From Blasia pusilla (taxonomy: Eukaryota; Marchantiophyta; Marchantiopsida; Blasiales), in NCBI GenBank assembly GCA_050084515.1, contig CM114272.1, positions 18,600,001-18,664,000 of the forward strand: a DNA stretch of 64,000 nt. Reading direction: 5' to 3'. Below the pieces are notes generated by a model. It was not told where the DNA came from, did not search any database, and worked only from the letters and a program-made list of their open reading frames with translations. Shown here one piece after another: positions 33,501-41,266 of the stretch. Numbering within the stretch: the first letter of the stretch is position 1; each line of letters starts with the position of its first letter. Both the position numbers and the translations under genes were made by a program.

Positions 33501-36500
33501 TTGTGGTCGGAAGCAGGAAGAGGGGTGCGGGGGCATTCCTTGACCAATGCAGCTGGAGGGTGATGTTGAACTGCAGATTCAGCTTCCGTAGCAAAGCCAG
33601 TAGGCTTTTGCGTGTCTGCTCTGAACTCGAGTTCATCCAGAGGGTGAAAAACCTGGTCACTATGAGATGGTTCAAGGGCAAGGTTCAGATTCCGCACGAG
33701 CTGGTGGTTATAAGAGGTTTCCAAACTATGAGAAGAGTTGGTGGATGATGAATCCCTTTCTGGTTTAGTGGTGAAACTCCCTAGTCCCCATCTCAGATGA
33801 GTTAGATTGGTCTTTCGGGATGTATGTCCACTTCTGGATCCTTGGGCAGTTGTTGACTGCATTGAAGGCACGTTGTCTTCATTATTTCTTCTGGATCCTT
33901 CGCGAGCACTGGGAGTCACCCTTCTGGGTTTCCCTGCATCTGAAGTCTCACCTTTTGAAAGCCAAGGTTTAGGAGAGGGAGGCTTATCAGTAGAGATTTG
34001 ACTGGAATTCCCTTCCCCAGCAGCAAGTTGTAGTTGACGGTGAAAAGTCCGTGCCCTTGAATGCACAGGATTTTTGCGGGAGTGAGAACTTCCAGGTCGG
34101 CGGTTTAGAATTCGCGCTAATGCACTTTCACCATGACTGAGGTCTCCAGTCTGCTTGTCATCGAGAGTTCTGGCTACAGGAAATGCTGAAGACGTAGCAG
34201 CAGCAAGATTGGTACTAGGGAAGCTCTGATCAGTCATGAGTTTGTGACCGTTACTTTTGGGTTCTGCCCGTTTTTTAAGTTGTCTCCGAGAGTTCTCCTC
34301 ATCCGATATGTCGTCCGGCTTCATTTCTGAACGCACGCCACCATTTTTGTGAGTTTCAGAATCAGGAAGATCTGGACGCTCGAGAGTATCAGAATCTAGC
34401 ATTCTAGATTCAGATGGTGGATCACTTTGTAAGCCTAAAAGTGCGAACTCCTTGGAAATCTCGTCCTTGATTCGACTTCGACAATTCAGTCGATGCTTGC
34501 GTTGTCTAGTTTCGAACTCTCGGAGATTGTTGATCTGTTCTCGCATTTGAAAACCCTGGGAACTTTGAAGATCACTCTGCGCCAGCCCACGATGCTTATT
34601 CCTAACCGCACCCAAATCTGAGGCGCAAGAGTTCGTGTCACTTCCAAGATCCAGAGCCAGCACATCTACCCCTGGTGTTGGCGAAAACTCGAGATGTCTG
34701 GACTTTTTCACAGGAGTTTCCTCTGTTGACACTTGGAGAGTACCATTTCGGGCCCTTTGACCGGTGGTCGCTACTCCTCGATCTGCCAAGGTTGAAAGAA
34801 TATCTTGCCAGATCTGAACATTGTGGTCATCGCCAGAGCTTTCATATTTTGTATCCGGGGCCCTGTCTCTCGGCACGCAAGAGTGAGCAATGATTTTGCG
34901 GAACTTCTCATAGACAGTTTGAAGCCGCTTTGAACTTTGATCCACGCAAGCTTCGGGACTCTTGCTGCTCTCTAATATCTCAGAGGCATTCTTCTCCAAT
35001 TCCTCGACTAGCGTTCCATCGAGCGTATACGAGGCATCTTTCACCCTCCCTCGCCAACTTTGAAGCTCATTGGATTCACATACTTGCTCAGTTTGGTGCT
35101 TCACTGGTCTTCTTAAGCGTGAGCCTTGATGGACATTTCTCGAAAATTCAGGCAGGATACAACTAGGATGAGCTCCGAATCCTGATTGTTCACAAGACTC
35201 AGCGTTACCAATGAGCATTCCAGTTTCAGAGTATGGACTCGGCGATTTCACGGTGCCGAACTCTGGTAGCAAGTTTGCACCACCTTCCCATTGAACCGGG
35301 ATGTCATCTGTCCGAGGGATGTCAGTATGCGTTCTGTGCCGAGGATCCGAGGCTAACCCAATTCCATTCCGCTCTAAGGATCCAGTTCCAGTTTCATGAA
35401 CTCCCTGACTAGCGATGACACTAGTGAGCGCGAACTTGTCAATGGCCCCAAACCCTCCGCGCGCTTGGTACTGCCTCAATATGTGAGGACTTCGATAAGC
35501 GTTCACTTCTAGAGCAGGATGCTCGGGATTTTGAAGGTCATCGACAGAAATGTGACCGTTCTGCCCATGGTTTTGCCATGGGTCTGGATCAGTATCGACG
35601 AGACTGGGAGGCAGGTGTCTCTTACTGCCAATTCTGCCAAATCTATCGTGCTGTAGAGGAGACCTCAGGCTGTAAAGATTTTGTGTATCATTTACTTCCC
35701 GAATTGGAGCCAGGTGATTTTGGAGCTCATCCACAGAAGTGTGCCGAATTTTCCATGGATCAACCCCAGTATGGTGGGCAGGTAGTAGGTGTCTCATACT
35801 GCCACTTACCCCAAATCCCTCAGTTATCGGGTGAACCTTTGGGCTGTGAGGAGTTTGGCAGCCAGTTACTTCTACAGCTGGATGCATGTGATTGTGGTGA
35901 AGACTTTCCTTTGGGTCCGCATAAGCATCGTGATCAGGAGTTCGGCGTCTCATAGTGGCATTTGCCTCAAAGCCCTGAGGTATCGAGTGAGGCCTTAGGC
36001 TGGGAAGAGTTTGATACGCAGTTTCTGCCACAGCTGGAGGCTCAGGATTTTGGACGCCATCTCCAGCATTCTCCCGATAGTTCCATGGATTGGGCTCAGT
36101 ATGGTAATCAATTGTCTGCCGTCTCATACGGCCGCTTTGACCGAATTCCTCACGCGTCCGATGAGGCCTTACTTTATGAGGAGTGCCAACACCAGTTACT
36201 TTCACAGTAGCGGACAGTTCATTTTGCAGCTCAGCAGCAGAACTCCAGGGATCAGGCTCAGTACCGTAACCAAGAGTAAGGCTTCTCGCACTGCCACTGG
36301 CTCCCAAGCCCTGAGGCGTCAGGGGAGGCCATAGGCTTGGAAGAGTTCGACAGCCCTTCACTTCCAAAGCTGAAGGTACGTGGCTGTGGAGCTCATTTAC
36401 AGAATTGTGACCATATTTCCAGGGATCAGGTTCAATGCTGTGACGAAGAGGGGGCCCTCTTGTATTGCCACTTTCCCCATATCCTTCATGCGTGGATAGA

Positions 36501-38713
36501 GGCCGTGGCCTGGGAGGAATTTGATAGCCTTCCACAGCGCGAGGCACGCTACTATGGAGTTCAGACACAGGAATGTGTCGAGTTTTCCAAGGATCGGGCT
36601 CAGCTTCGTGACCAGGAGACGAGCCTCTGGGCCTGGGAGTCTGGAGATGATGGGCGGATAATCCAGGAAGAGATTCATGAGCGCTGTTGCTATTGTATCG
36701 ATTTTGAGGTACTTCATCACTCGAGCCGCTTACTAGTCTTAAAGTCTGACCGGCGCCCACAGGATCTTGAAGTTCATACGGGGAGATTCTTTGATGCTGG
36801 TCATTTTCGAATTGATCAGTAGAGATATGGTGATCACTTCTTCCGCTTCCTATTTCGGTCTCTCGAGACATACCTCCGGACCGATTTGAGAAACAGTCCC
36901 CATGTCCCGATTCTCGAGTTTTGAAATTAACTTTGCTTTCATTCCTCACTTTCTGGGCATCTCGACACTTGCAAGGTCCAAGAGCCACCCCCAGTGGACT
37001 GTGGCACATTTCTTGCTGCACAAGTTGGCAGTTACATTTTCCGATTTTCATGTTTCGAGGTCTCTGGGACACTTGCTCGGACACGGAGTTGGAGTTACAG
37101 TTGCAGGGTTCTATTTCCAGGGTCAAAGGCTTTCCAGAAAATTGTTTCCGTGTACAGTTCTCATCGATGTCCGCTTGCGAACAACCTTCAAAAAGTGAGT
37201 GTGAACTGAAGGTTTCGGAGGTTGTCAGCTGCGTTTCCAGTTTAGATTCCTTCAGACTACTCCCGTATTCTTTTGTGGCCATGTCTCCAGGACATGAGCC
37301 TGTCCTACGAACACTTGAAACTCGACCGGTGGTCGAATGTCTCCCTCCATAACTCAGGGACCTGTCCTCTGGCACCTGAATTTGGACACTACGTGTCCAT
37401 TTTGGAGCTGTGAACTTTTGGGAGATGTGCCGGTTTTCCTCCGTCCTTGGCTTATGTGAGGTATGACGCCCTTCGGCGGCCGGATTTGGAGGCCATAGAC
37501 TCTGGTAAGCGGAGGACAACCTAGTCCTCCGGGATCCTCGATCTAGATTTCTAGAATTGTGTCGAATTCCAGGGCCCTCATTTTCACAATCTCTAGGCGC
37601 ACCTGCTGATTGACGGATGTCAATCAGCTTCTGCCCTTGTTGAAAAAGATCCCTTGGGCCGCACTCATGGGCAGAGGACTCACAAGAGGGTGGATCGACT
37701 TTGGGAGCGCCAACGTGGTTTGGACTTCGATAAAATGAGTCTAACACTCTAGTTTCCTCACTGCGAGGGCTCTCGGTGTCCTCCTCAGCTTCAAGCTTTA
37801 GAGTGCGGCCTATAGAATCCAACTTGCGCATCACCAAGTCGTTTCCATCACCATCACCATTGTCTAGGTGAGAAACTTCATCAGGCTGCTCACACAGCGA
37901 AATCTTCTCAATCTCATTTGCCTCGTCAGCCCGGGACCCTCGAGGCTTGAAGTCTCGCACCGAAGATGTTGGTGGAGTTGTAGTCCTAGGACCCTTACTC
38001 TTTTCATCCTGTGAACCCTTGCTTTCTGCTTCCTGCTCAAGCGATGCGATTTTCCCAGCCCGCGTTGATTCGTTAATTTTCTGATCTTGAATCACATCAA
38101 TCTCAATTTCCTTTCGGTTTCTGGCCAGCAGATCTTCACAAGGGCATGGGAAGTCGTCATGGCAGGGTTGAAAAGTCTTAAAAGTTCCGTCCTTCAATCC
38201 AGCGACTATCATTTCTTGCATTTGAAGTCCCACTGCTTCCAGTTGGGATTCCACAGATTCCAATTGATGCGCAATGTCATTCTCCGTTTCATCTTGGAGC
38301 GGTTCCTCAAGCTGGAAAGCGTACAACGAGTCATGTGCTGAGTACACTAAATTGCGATCGGGACCCCTGCTTGGAAACCGAGGACTTTTACGCGTTTGAC
38401 AATCCTCGCTCTCAGGCGATTGCGTATTCCTAGTCTTACTTGTTCGCAGCTTTCTGTCTTGGACAATCTTCTGTTTGCTCCTTGCGGGCGTCCGCCGCGG
38501 GGCTCTACCACGCCTATGAGTATTGTGGCGTTTTGATCCTTTTACATGACCCTCGGTTGAACTAAAGGAAGAGGAGGAGGAGGAGGTTGAGGATGAGGAA
38601 AGGGCTGATATCGCCCCCATTGGTTTAGGGCCGCTTCGTTGGAAGCCGTCAAAATCTTGAAGTTCGTCAGTGTCGTCGCTATCCGAACTCATCCCTCGAG
38701 ACTTGGCATCCAT
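24590..38713 (-). CDS. Giant 4707-residue hydrophilic protein made of several internal repeat arrays, no intron visible
   Basis: A single frame stays open for 14.1 kb. The protein starts MDAKSRGMSSDSDDTDEL, has a poly-Ser tract near residues 38-52 and a basic stretch (RRGRAPRRTPARSKQK) that could be a nuclear signal. It is rich in Ser, Gln, Glu, Arg and Asp, with no membrane segment or enzyme motif, so extended or disordered structure is likely. Repeat arrays lie in order: DPW type (about 698-1094), a short FMPSQS pair (about 1938-2085), SxxDTSLE type (about 2151-2421), SLQIHMARS type (about 2755-3158), ISQIELLNEILEDLE type (about 3697-3959) and QLEPELELIDEG type (about 4083-4504). The last roughly 33 residues, after NSQS, change to hydrophobic text and may be read-through past a GTGCGT donor near 24684. 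I recognise no family. A scaffold or cytoskeletal role is possible but unsupported. Confidence 0.75.
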   Translation of the reverse strand: MDAKSRGMSSDSDDTDELQDFDGFQRSGPKPMGAISALSSSSTSSSSSSFSSTEGHVKGSKRHNTHRRGRAPRRTPARSKQKIVQDRKLRTSKTRNTQSPESEDCQTRKSPRFPSRGPDRNLVYSAHDSLYAFQLEEPLQDETENDIAHQLESVESQLEAVGLQMQEMIVAGLKDGTFKTFQPCHDDFPCPCEDLLARNRKEIEIDVIQDQKINESTRAGKIASLEQEAESKGSQDEKSKGPRTTTPPTSSVRDFKPRGSRADEANEIEKISLCEQPDEVSHLDNGDGDGNDLVMRKLDSIGRTLKLEAEEDTESPRSEETRVLDSFYRSPNHVGAPKVDPPSCESSAHECGPRDLFQQGQKLIDIRQSAGAPRDCENEGPGIRHNSRNLDRGSRRTRLSSAYQSLWPPNPAAEGRHTSHKPRTEENRHISQKFTAPKWTRSVQIQVPEDRSLSYGGRHSTTGRVSSVRRTGSCPGDMATKEYGSSLKESKLETQLTTSETFSSHSLFEGCSQADIDENCTRKQFSGKPLTLEIEPCNCNSNSVSEQVSQRPRNMKIGKCNCQLVQQEMCHSPLGVALGPCKCRDAQKVRNESKVNFKTRESGHGDCFSNRSGGMSRETEIGSGRSDHHISTDQFENDQHQRISPYELQDPVGAGQTLRLVSGSSDEVPQNRYNSNSAHESLPGLSAHHLQTPRPRGSSPGHEAEPDPWKTRHIPVSELHSSVPRAVEGYQIPPRPRPLSTHEGYGESGNTRGPPLRHSIEPDPWKYGHNSVNELHSHVPSALEVKGCRTLPSLWPPLTPQGLGASGSARSLTLGYGTEPDPWSSAAELQNELSATVKVTGVGTPHKVRPHRTREEFGQSGRMRRQTIDYHTEPNPWNYRENAGDGVQNPEPPAVAETAYQTLPSLRPHSIPQGFEANATMRRRTPDHDAYADPKESLHHNHMHPAVEVTGCQTPHSPKVHPITEGFGVSGSMRHLLPAHHTGVDPWKIRHTSVDELQNHLAPIREVNDTQNLYSLRSPLQHDRFGRIGSKRHLPPSLVDTDPDPWQNHGQNGHISVDDLQNPEHPALEVNAYRSPHILRQYQARGGFGAIDKFALTSVIASQGVHETGTGSLERNGIGLASDPRHRTHTDIPRTDDIPVQWEGGANLLPEFGTVKSPSPYSETGMLIGNAESCEQSGFGAHPSCILPEFSRNVHQGSRLRRPVKHQTEQVCESNELQSWRGRVKDASYTLDGTLVEELEKNASEILESSKSPEACVDQSSKRLQTVYEKFRKIIAHSCVPRDRAPDTKYESSGDDHNVQIWQDILSTLADRGVATTGQRARNGTLQVSTEETPVKKSRHLEFSPTPGVDVLALDLGSDTNSCASDLGAVRNKHRGLAQSDLQSSQGFQMREQINNLREFETRQRKHRLNCRSRIKDEISKEFALLGLQSDPPSESRMLDSDTLERPDLPDSETHKNGGVRSEMKPDDISDEENSRRQLKKRAEPKSNGHKLMTDQSFPSTNLAAATSSAFPVARTLDDKQTGDLSHGESALARILNRRPGSSHSRKNPVHSRARTFHRQLQLAAGEGNSSQISTDKPPSPKPWLSKGETSDAGKPRRVTPSAREGSRRNNEDNVPSMQSTTAQGSRSGHTSRKTNLTHLRWGLGSFTTKPERDSSSTNSSHSLETSYNHQLVRNLNLALEPSHSDQVFHPLDELEFRADTQKPTGFATEAESAVQHHPPAALVKECPRTPLPASDHNNPKIVLPKPQWPSKMPKSRRRQDHKFHFAEPMPPDLRAETVKNTPYHPPRRPTPWPALQTQSSVVIPSQDLADEGSRSLPFHKTRRPTPWPGPQEHSSRSSDNVQASMAHEDEGVSLQNIRTMKKAPQDSSALDDEHQTSQARDPTESTGTSRRAQTSQIQWATDQGQNSDRRGFRNRQKSQIWMASQALQQSEAGRPQSSPRNAVAQIFETFPTETGSIPPRSREASLQQIFDTIPQGPRGSEFFMPSQSEILGSRSRQNSIAQMERIASKQADDPQSSVKGGTLSLQTPLQRTRSGENSLEQILTNTPQGSRGSELFMPSQSQIVGSKSHQNSVAQMEMNAPKQFDSVGGANAKILRDKLLELQMREANVPHPSNITRVSKGHQNRKNRMSQTTSTSDLEASSSQENYRSSGIEIPQQYGRAKFRESWSARSQPKTTDYDFPQQSKDRQAGDDTSESSDTNVVSDLRFPQRSGGMEAGVHCALPAESARDTSLEDEFRSPQQGGGMEAEDYSSPGPQKFSHDPSLEYDFKFDEQGEDGMEAGGTSSIRPQTLARDTSSEEMDFKFRQRGEGNEGGQYTSAIRRTIAADTSLKSEFDFPHQDGSMESREENISGRPVTTFFDTRLETKIPQQSEGVEPIRYRTARNQKIAAHTSLGTDVSEPHLGTESRDHNSARSRTMVSDPILHHRDDQPEDLVGLEVSNVLNATFQNSLSEMLTHLSQKVLSLESRGPHLPRQNDIPPRFEPAALRTVQDCPVMPGARLVPSETLVNLNGSSPVPAHSHVAQQTEQGACRTEQSSVLLVLGSMPLMLDSMVSDMPQESGARRSTPHQNSVGQRGMGNQSEVVVSTIGEDPQSQKQVNRMRLEVDIKERQSSETPPEDEVRGVAKRTHRDTGTQEQDETITVLSKEVAPKSSQASKHRGSHVQDLKKNHAPSFQGQPLMQSENERNIFRLYPETKQLTDKGVQSEAVIAGDGHDAYTQMEQLVEVVGGRSRESSQGEMGDRMTEDFAHMESSGSHKSQSHLHEHSEALETSTHLLELSDHQELGVAMARAFNRKNLQIHTARSYEDKGEGSCRRSHRPRSQVLQDSEALEPITHPLDPSDHIEELQMTMAKEPQAIQSRNRNSLQIHMARSCGDNGESNRLRPHSSRSQTLPQSEVLEPSTIPLETSNYDEELQITMAKEPQAIISRNRKSLQIHMARSYEDNGESSCPQSRRPQSQKFHQSEGLEPGIPPLEHSDPDELQVTLPKATHVIRSRNRKSLQIHMARSYEVNGENSCPRSHGSESQTVLQSEALEPSTHPLEPSDHQELQITMAKEPQVMQSRNRKSLQIHMARSYEDKGDSESSCPRSHKPQPSILEQSEGPESLEPYDNQGLQITAAEDLQVIKSRNRKSLEIHMARSYGVNTESSCPHSQIPRTDIDSLALLFEHMESSSLPNPHFPILREDSDPTRVHHSQNQERTSSALEPEEISFRSGQHRPSQVVSSSTEAMEVWTAKRSPSKIGNILVVRADDVDLRNQQNREAFEPTTGQLSQTRMQHSTDEQSEDWEPMSPTPSKTKKQRSMAKLPETTESRNLQHSHSQMAASPERMEPRSRHDFQIGWRRSISEQDADTSKLRNRQPSQTPPNTGTVARFEPIEHKNDQQELYSQVPPCSESKESRRSNNFQSETRSFMSEQSVVPHPKIEHNFESPSVPSSEAKESRSRQSFQSGIRKSVSAQSDDLKSMSRQPSQTTVGTKKETEPINRQSRIAKQSGMIESRGTQTSRSQSVLSSKSQIHQSSQTRVYIRDSSDDHDQAQLMDPTSRQSSQHQMPEQSDETDTTSLRNSRTYDTTKQSELTSRDREISLLQLHDSFPSQSIDSTNRRIPNETLITIQEDLGVLVPVTDRRRPLSWMHNASPQDWEVEDLELRRDQSSPTDSSHSEKGNFELLRSLDHWISSTIGKPPEFWKSHSGTYPDSFAMDGLSKNFEGRGLKTQRRISQIELLNEILEDLESRSDKEPDSSAMVDPSQNFENRGMETTRRISQIELLNEILEDLESRSDKEPDSSAMVHPSQNFENRGMETTRRISQIELLNEILEDLESRSDKEPDSSAMVDSSKTFENRGLEVQRKFSQIDLLNEILEDLESRSDNEPDLSTMVDSSKNFEDRGLEVQRKFSQIDLLNEILEDLESRSDNEPDMSTMVDSSKNFEDKGVKTPRKISQIEFLNEILEDLEGTVSSKPESSQQVMLPHEVEAMATGKFHNSVTRNLQQHVDSGRSHTEFPIVLESQDLGVRTVPDRHSERQDDMNSEQFAGEDLERKLGSQVLWHNQLDPELEGVREVDAKKINYAPEQGEVVDEGDSPTREDRSDQLEPELELIDEGDSQMTDKMSHHLELELELIDEGDSQLTQKMTDQLEPELELIDEGDSQLTQKMSDQLDPELELIDEGNSQLTEKMSDQLEPELELIDEGNSQMPEKISDQLEPELELIDEGNTQMTDNTQDQLEPELGLIDKGNSQITDKMSNQLEPELELIGEGNYQNTDKMSDQLEPELELIEEGNRQNSDKMSDQLEPELEFIDEGNSQMTDKMSDQLEPELELIDEGNTQMTDNTQDQLDSELELRDEDYSQTRENTPDQLEPELELIDEGNSQLTEKMSDQLEPELELIDESNSQDNTQMTDNSPDQLDSELELRDEDSYQTRENTPDQLDSELDLRDEDYYQTRQNTSDQLDSELELRDEEFYQTRQNTPHQIYSELELRDEGYSHTRENTPDQLEPELELIDEGYSQTIDTQIQHEPELTDEGGSNKVDNRLDQRDSESEYLEEADYQFQSKLRPIDEDNSNYQPESEREVVYEDNYQPVENMPEQPEEAGHEMDSDGDTYETETLDGMPDQREQLESDVHQNRPSRLHDEMPHHIGARPKDFAKPEVSGEKNDRRSKRQNLKIAEDLTSGRTESRRYRNSQSVRALFTVHVSSFIRRCQFVNNHQRYLPFAMVG
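25203..26467 (-). repeat. Array of 19 units of 66 bp (22 residues), acidic
   Basis: Each unit encodes a variant of DQLEPELELIDEGNSQMTDK plus two residues. I count 19 consecutive units, 18 of exactly 22 residues and one of 26. Two subtypes alternate toward the C-terminus: LEPELELIDEG and LDSELELRDED. The frame is kept throughout. Confidence 0.9.
26835..27625 (-). repeat. Array of six units of 132 bp (44 residues)
   Basis: Each unit contains RRISQIELLNEILEDLESR, a predicted amphipathic helix, linked by SDKEPDSSAMV and NFENRG text. Units two and three are almost identical at the DNA level, which points to recent duplication. The sixth unit is the most divergent. Confidence 0.9.
29240..30450 (-). 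repeat. Array of six units of about 195-205 bp (SLQIHMARS motif)
   Basis: The anchor SRNRKSLQIHMARSYEDNGE recurs with little change near 29320, 29510, 29710, 29910, 30110 and 30320. Between anchors are looser Pro/Ser-rich linkers ending in ELQITMAKEPQ. The basic, conserved anchor contrasts with the acidic array further on. Confidence 0.85.
31450..32260 (-). repeat. Array of about eight or nine diverged units of about 36 residues
   Basis: Units share a DTSLE..F.FPQQ.GGMEAG pattern, for example RDTSLEDEFRSPQQGGGMEA, with variable SARSQT-like linkers. Divergence is much higher than in the two C-terminal arrays. Confidence 0.7.
35430..36620 (-). repeat. Array of about seven diverged units of about 60 residues (DPW motif)
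   Basis: Units share TEPDPWKY..NSVNELHS, then PALEV.GCQTLPSLRP and GFG.SGSMRR. The DPW core recurs near residues 705, 765, 825, 885, 1005 and 1065, with one unit reduced to DP. It is the oldest-looking array by divergence. Confidence 0.7.
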
Positions 38714-38902
38714 ACCTCTTACGAGAGAGTACCTTTAGTGATGGTCTATAGCAATCGCTCCAGCTGTTTCTCGTATGAATCACCAGAATCCGAATCACTT
38801 TTTTGTGAGACAACTTATGAAGGCATAGCATAGCATAAGATGATCGAGGCTGCTAGTGGAAAAATTTACAACATTCATCAGCTTCTCACGGACCACTCTT
38901 AA
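38714..38902. other. Short spacer between giant gene and SRPBCC gene
   Basis: Only 189 bases separate the start of the giant reading frame from the stop of the SRPBCC gene, both on the minus strand. It must hold the 3' UTR of one and the leader of the other. Either the genes are very tightly packed, or the giant gene has an upstream leader exon spliced across its neighbour. Confidence 0.4.
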
Positions 38903-39496
38903 TCACTGGGAACGGGAAGCGTGAAGTTGGGCACCTTCGAAATCAAAATCGATTGCGTCTGTTGTTGCAGCCACTTCCAGTCCCTTGATGAAAGTACAAC
39001 CGAACTCTGACATGTCACTAAGTGTCTTCTCCCTCGTGCTTTTCTTCACGGGGCTAAGTTCATAAGACCAGTCGAGAACCGTCGTCCCATCCCTTCCATC
39101 CGACGCTTTGAATGTCACTACGCAGTTTTCTAAGTGCATGTTACTGCCCTCCACCACATACGTGTAAGAATGCGTTTCTTCTTCTATTTCAAGCAGTCTT
39201 TCCTTAGCCCAACCTTTCCTCTTTCCCCCGGGCAGGCCCGAAGGCGAGTCAAGCGTGTAGAATCGGAGGCATCCAGGTGCGCGGTTGCGCCCCTTCAGTC
39301 TCTCACAAATCTCGACGATTGGGACAAACTTGTGCAATCCACTGAAGTCTGATGCAATCTGCCACGTTCTATCGAGCGGAGCAGCTATGGCAGCCGTGAT
39401 ATTTCCACGCCATTTGTCCGCCGTCTCATCGCTTTCCATCCCCGCAACCCCTGCATCGCCTTTCACGTCTATTACTCTCATGGTCATTTCACGCAT
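38903..39496 (-). CDS. SRPBCC / polyketide cyclase-like (Bet v1-fold) protein, single exon
   Basis: A 197-aa protein of the plant lachrymatory-factor-synthase-like / polyketide cyclase group. After about 27 variable residues comes KWRGNITAAIAAPLDRTW, then SDFSGLHKFVPIVEICERL, GCLRFYTL and WAKERLLEIEEETHSYTYVV. These are the strand, helix and cavity-lining segments typical of this family in the usual order and length. The family binds small hydrophobic ligands in a helix-grip pocket; the ligand here cannot be inferred. Several Met codons lie near the start (residues 1, 4, 6 and 20). The first was used, but a start at Met20 would still keep the whole domain. No transit or signal peptide is obvious. 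Confidence 0.8.
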   Translation of the reverse strand: MREMTMRVIDVKGDAGVAGMESDETADKWRGNITAAIAAPLDRTWQIASDFSGLHKFVPIVEICERLKGRNRAPGCLRFYTLDSPSGLPGGKRKGWAKERLLEIEEETHSYTYVVEGSNMHLENCVVTFKASDGRDGTTVLDWSYELSPVKKSTREKTLSDMSEFGCTFIKGLEVAATTDAIDFDFEGAQLHASRSQ

Positions 39497-41266
39497 AGGA
39501 TTTTCTCCATGCCCCAGGCTTCAAATTTCTTGCAAAGTAACTCACGAATTCGTGCGACGGATCCGAATTGCGTACGCCACTCGATAGAAGGAAGGGTACC
39601 GATCGAACAATTTAGCAGGCAACTGCTGGACGACGTCAACCTCTTTTTACCAAATCCGCGCAGAGATTCTCCGTATCCAAGTGGATCACTTCCGTCAACT
39701 CTTCTTCTATGCCTAAAGTGCTTAGTATATAGATAGAGTACCCAATGCGATCTCTGCATTCAAATTATACCCCAGTCCTTCCTTTTAAGAATAATTCTTA
39801 CACGAGATTCACACCATCCGGAGGAATTTGAAGATCGGAAGCAATGGGAAAAGGCTTGGGAAGAACGCACGGAGTCTTGTCTCGCTCGCCACTCGTAGAT
39901 AATTGCAGGGTGTCTCGAGCCTGAAGAACAAAGGTTGGTTGGGAAACTACCCTGTGAGAAAGCCGAACACATCATGTCTTCCAATTGAGGTAGGGTACCA
40001 AGAATGCAAGGCCATGGCAGTTGGGCAGAGAACCCTTGATCTAACCCGATATTAACTACTCGATTGTTCCCAGATTCACAAGAGGTTTCGTTTAAGACGT
40101 ACCCAATACACAAAACACAGTCATCAATGGCAAGGTGTGAACACTAGCCTCTGGTGATCTACTTTTTCTTTCGCCGATTCTTGCATCAGGACAGCTCCGT
40201 TTTTCTAGGGTGGAACAATTTTCTACCAAACGCGCACGTAATTTCAACGCAAGAGCCTCATTTTGAGATCTTATACAAGATGTTCCTGAAATCAGAAGAT
40301 CTCTCGCGGTAGAGCAAATTAAAGTCATTCTCGCGTAGCAAAATAATTACTGCAGATGATCACAGCACGCTAAGAAAAGTTGAGAGGAAAGTCCGAGTAG
40401 GAGTAGATAAGGGTCAAGTAGAAAAGCACCTGTTACGCCCTGGTCCGGCGCACGTTCCATCTCGTTGTCTCCATCCGACTACAACTTGCCCCACTACCTT
40501 GTAAGTCTTCGATGCATCTCTTTTGAGTTGGTGGATTTTCACCCACGGTCGTCAGGGTAAGTGGGAAGGTTAGAAGTAGGCATCTAGAAGAGACCGGACC
40601 ACACATATTCCAGTTGCGAATTTCTCCCTACGGCTTGACATTCATGAACTTGGAAAAGTAAATCTTTGCAAGTATGGTTCTCCAAACGCAAGCATATTTT
40701 TCTCGACGACTTCAAGCTCTGTACAAATTGAACGCCATACAACTTCAACGAATGCGTGGATGAAAACTCGGACCATTAAAGAAGATAACGCTCCATAATG
40801 ATAAAGCCAGGCATGGTCATAACGTCAGGAGATTCATTTTACAAAGTTTACAACGAACATGTGCCTGCTTCACATCTCAATGGGAAAACTAAGCACGAGA
40901 GGACCGACATTGTCAAGTCAATGGGGCCTCCTACATAAACTCGCTAAATTTACAAACTCAGCCTAAAACAGACCTGCCATATTTTGGAGAGCACAACGGT
41001 GAATATCTGTCGAGTCTAGCCTTGCAATCAGAAGCTGAAGTTGGTAGTCTACGCTTATCCGAGCCTAAAATTACCAACTTCGGGAGGATCCTCCGGACAT
41101 TCTAACGGTTTCTATGGATTTCTCCAAAAGCCAACATTTCTCCAGTTTTGCGATCTACGTGTACGGTTCGAACCCAGGGCGAAGTAGCGGCCCTACGCAA
41201 GAGAACGTCGTAATTTCGAAAGTATGTCTGGATTTGCGAATCAGGTTAGCACTTCTACATTTCCAC
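39497..41266. other. Intergenic: SRPBCC upstream region and fibrillin 3' flank
   Basis: No frame resembles a protein family. The part nearest 39500 is the SRPBCC promoter and leader. The part nearest 41266 is the 3' UTR of the fibrillin gene. Confidence 0.4.
39727..39735 (-). promoter_or_regulatory. Possible TATA box for the SRPBCC gene
   Basis: The minus strand reads CTATATACT about 230 bases upstream of the SRPBCC start. It is a fair TATA match at a plausible distance, with no other support. Confidence 0.25.
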
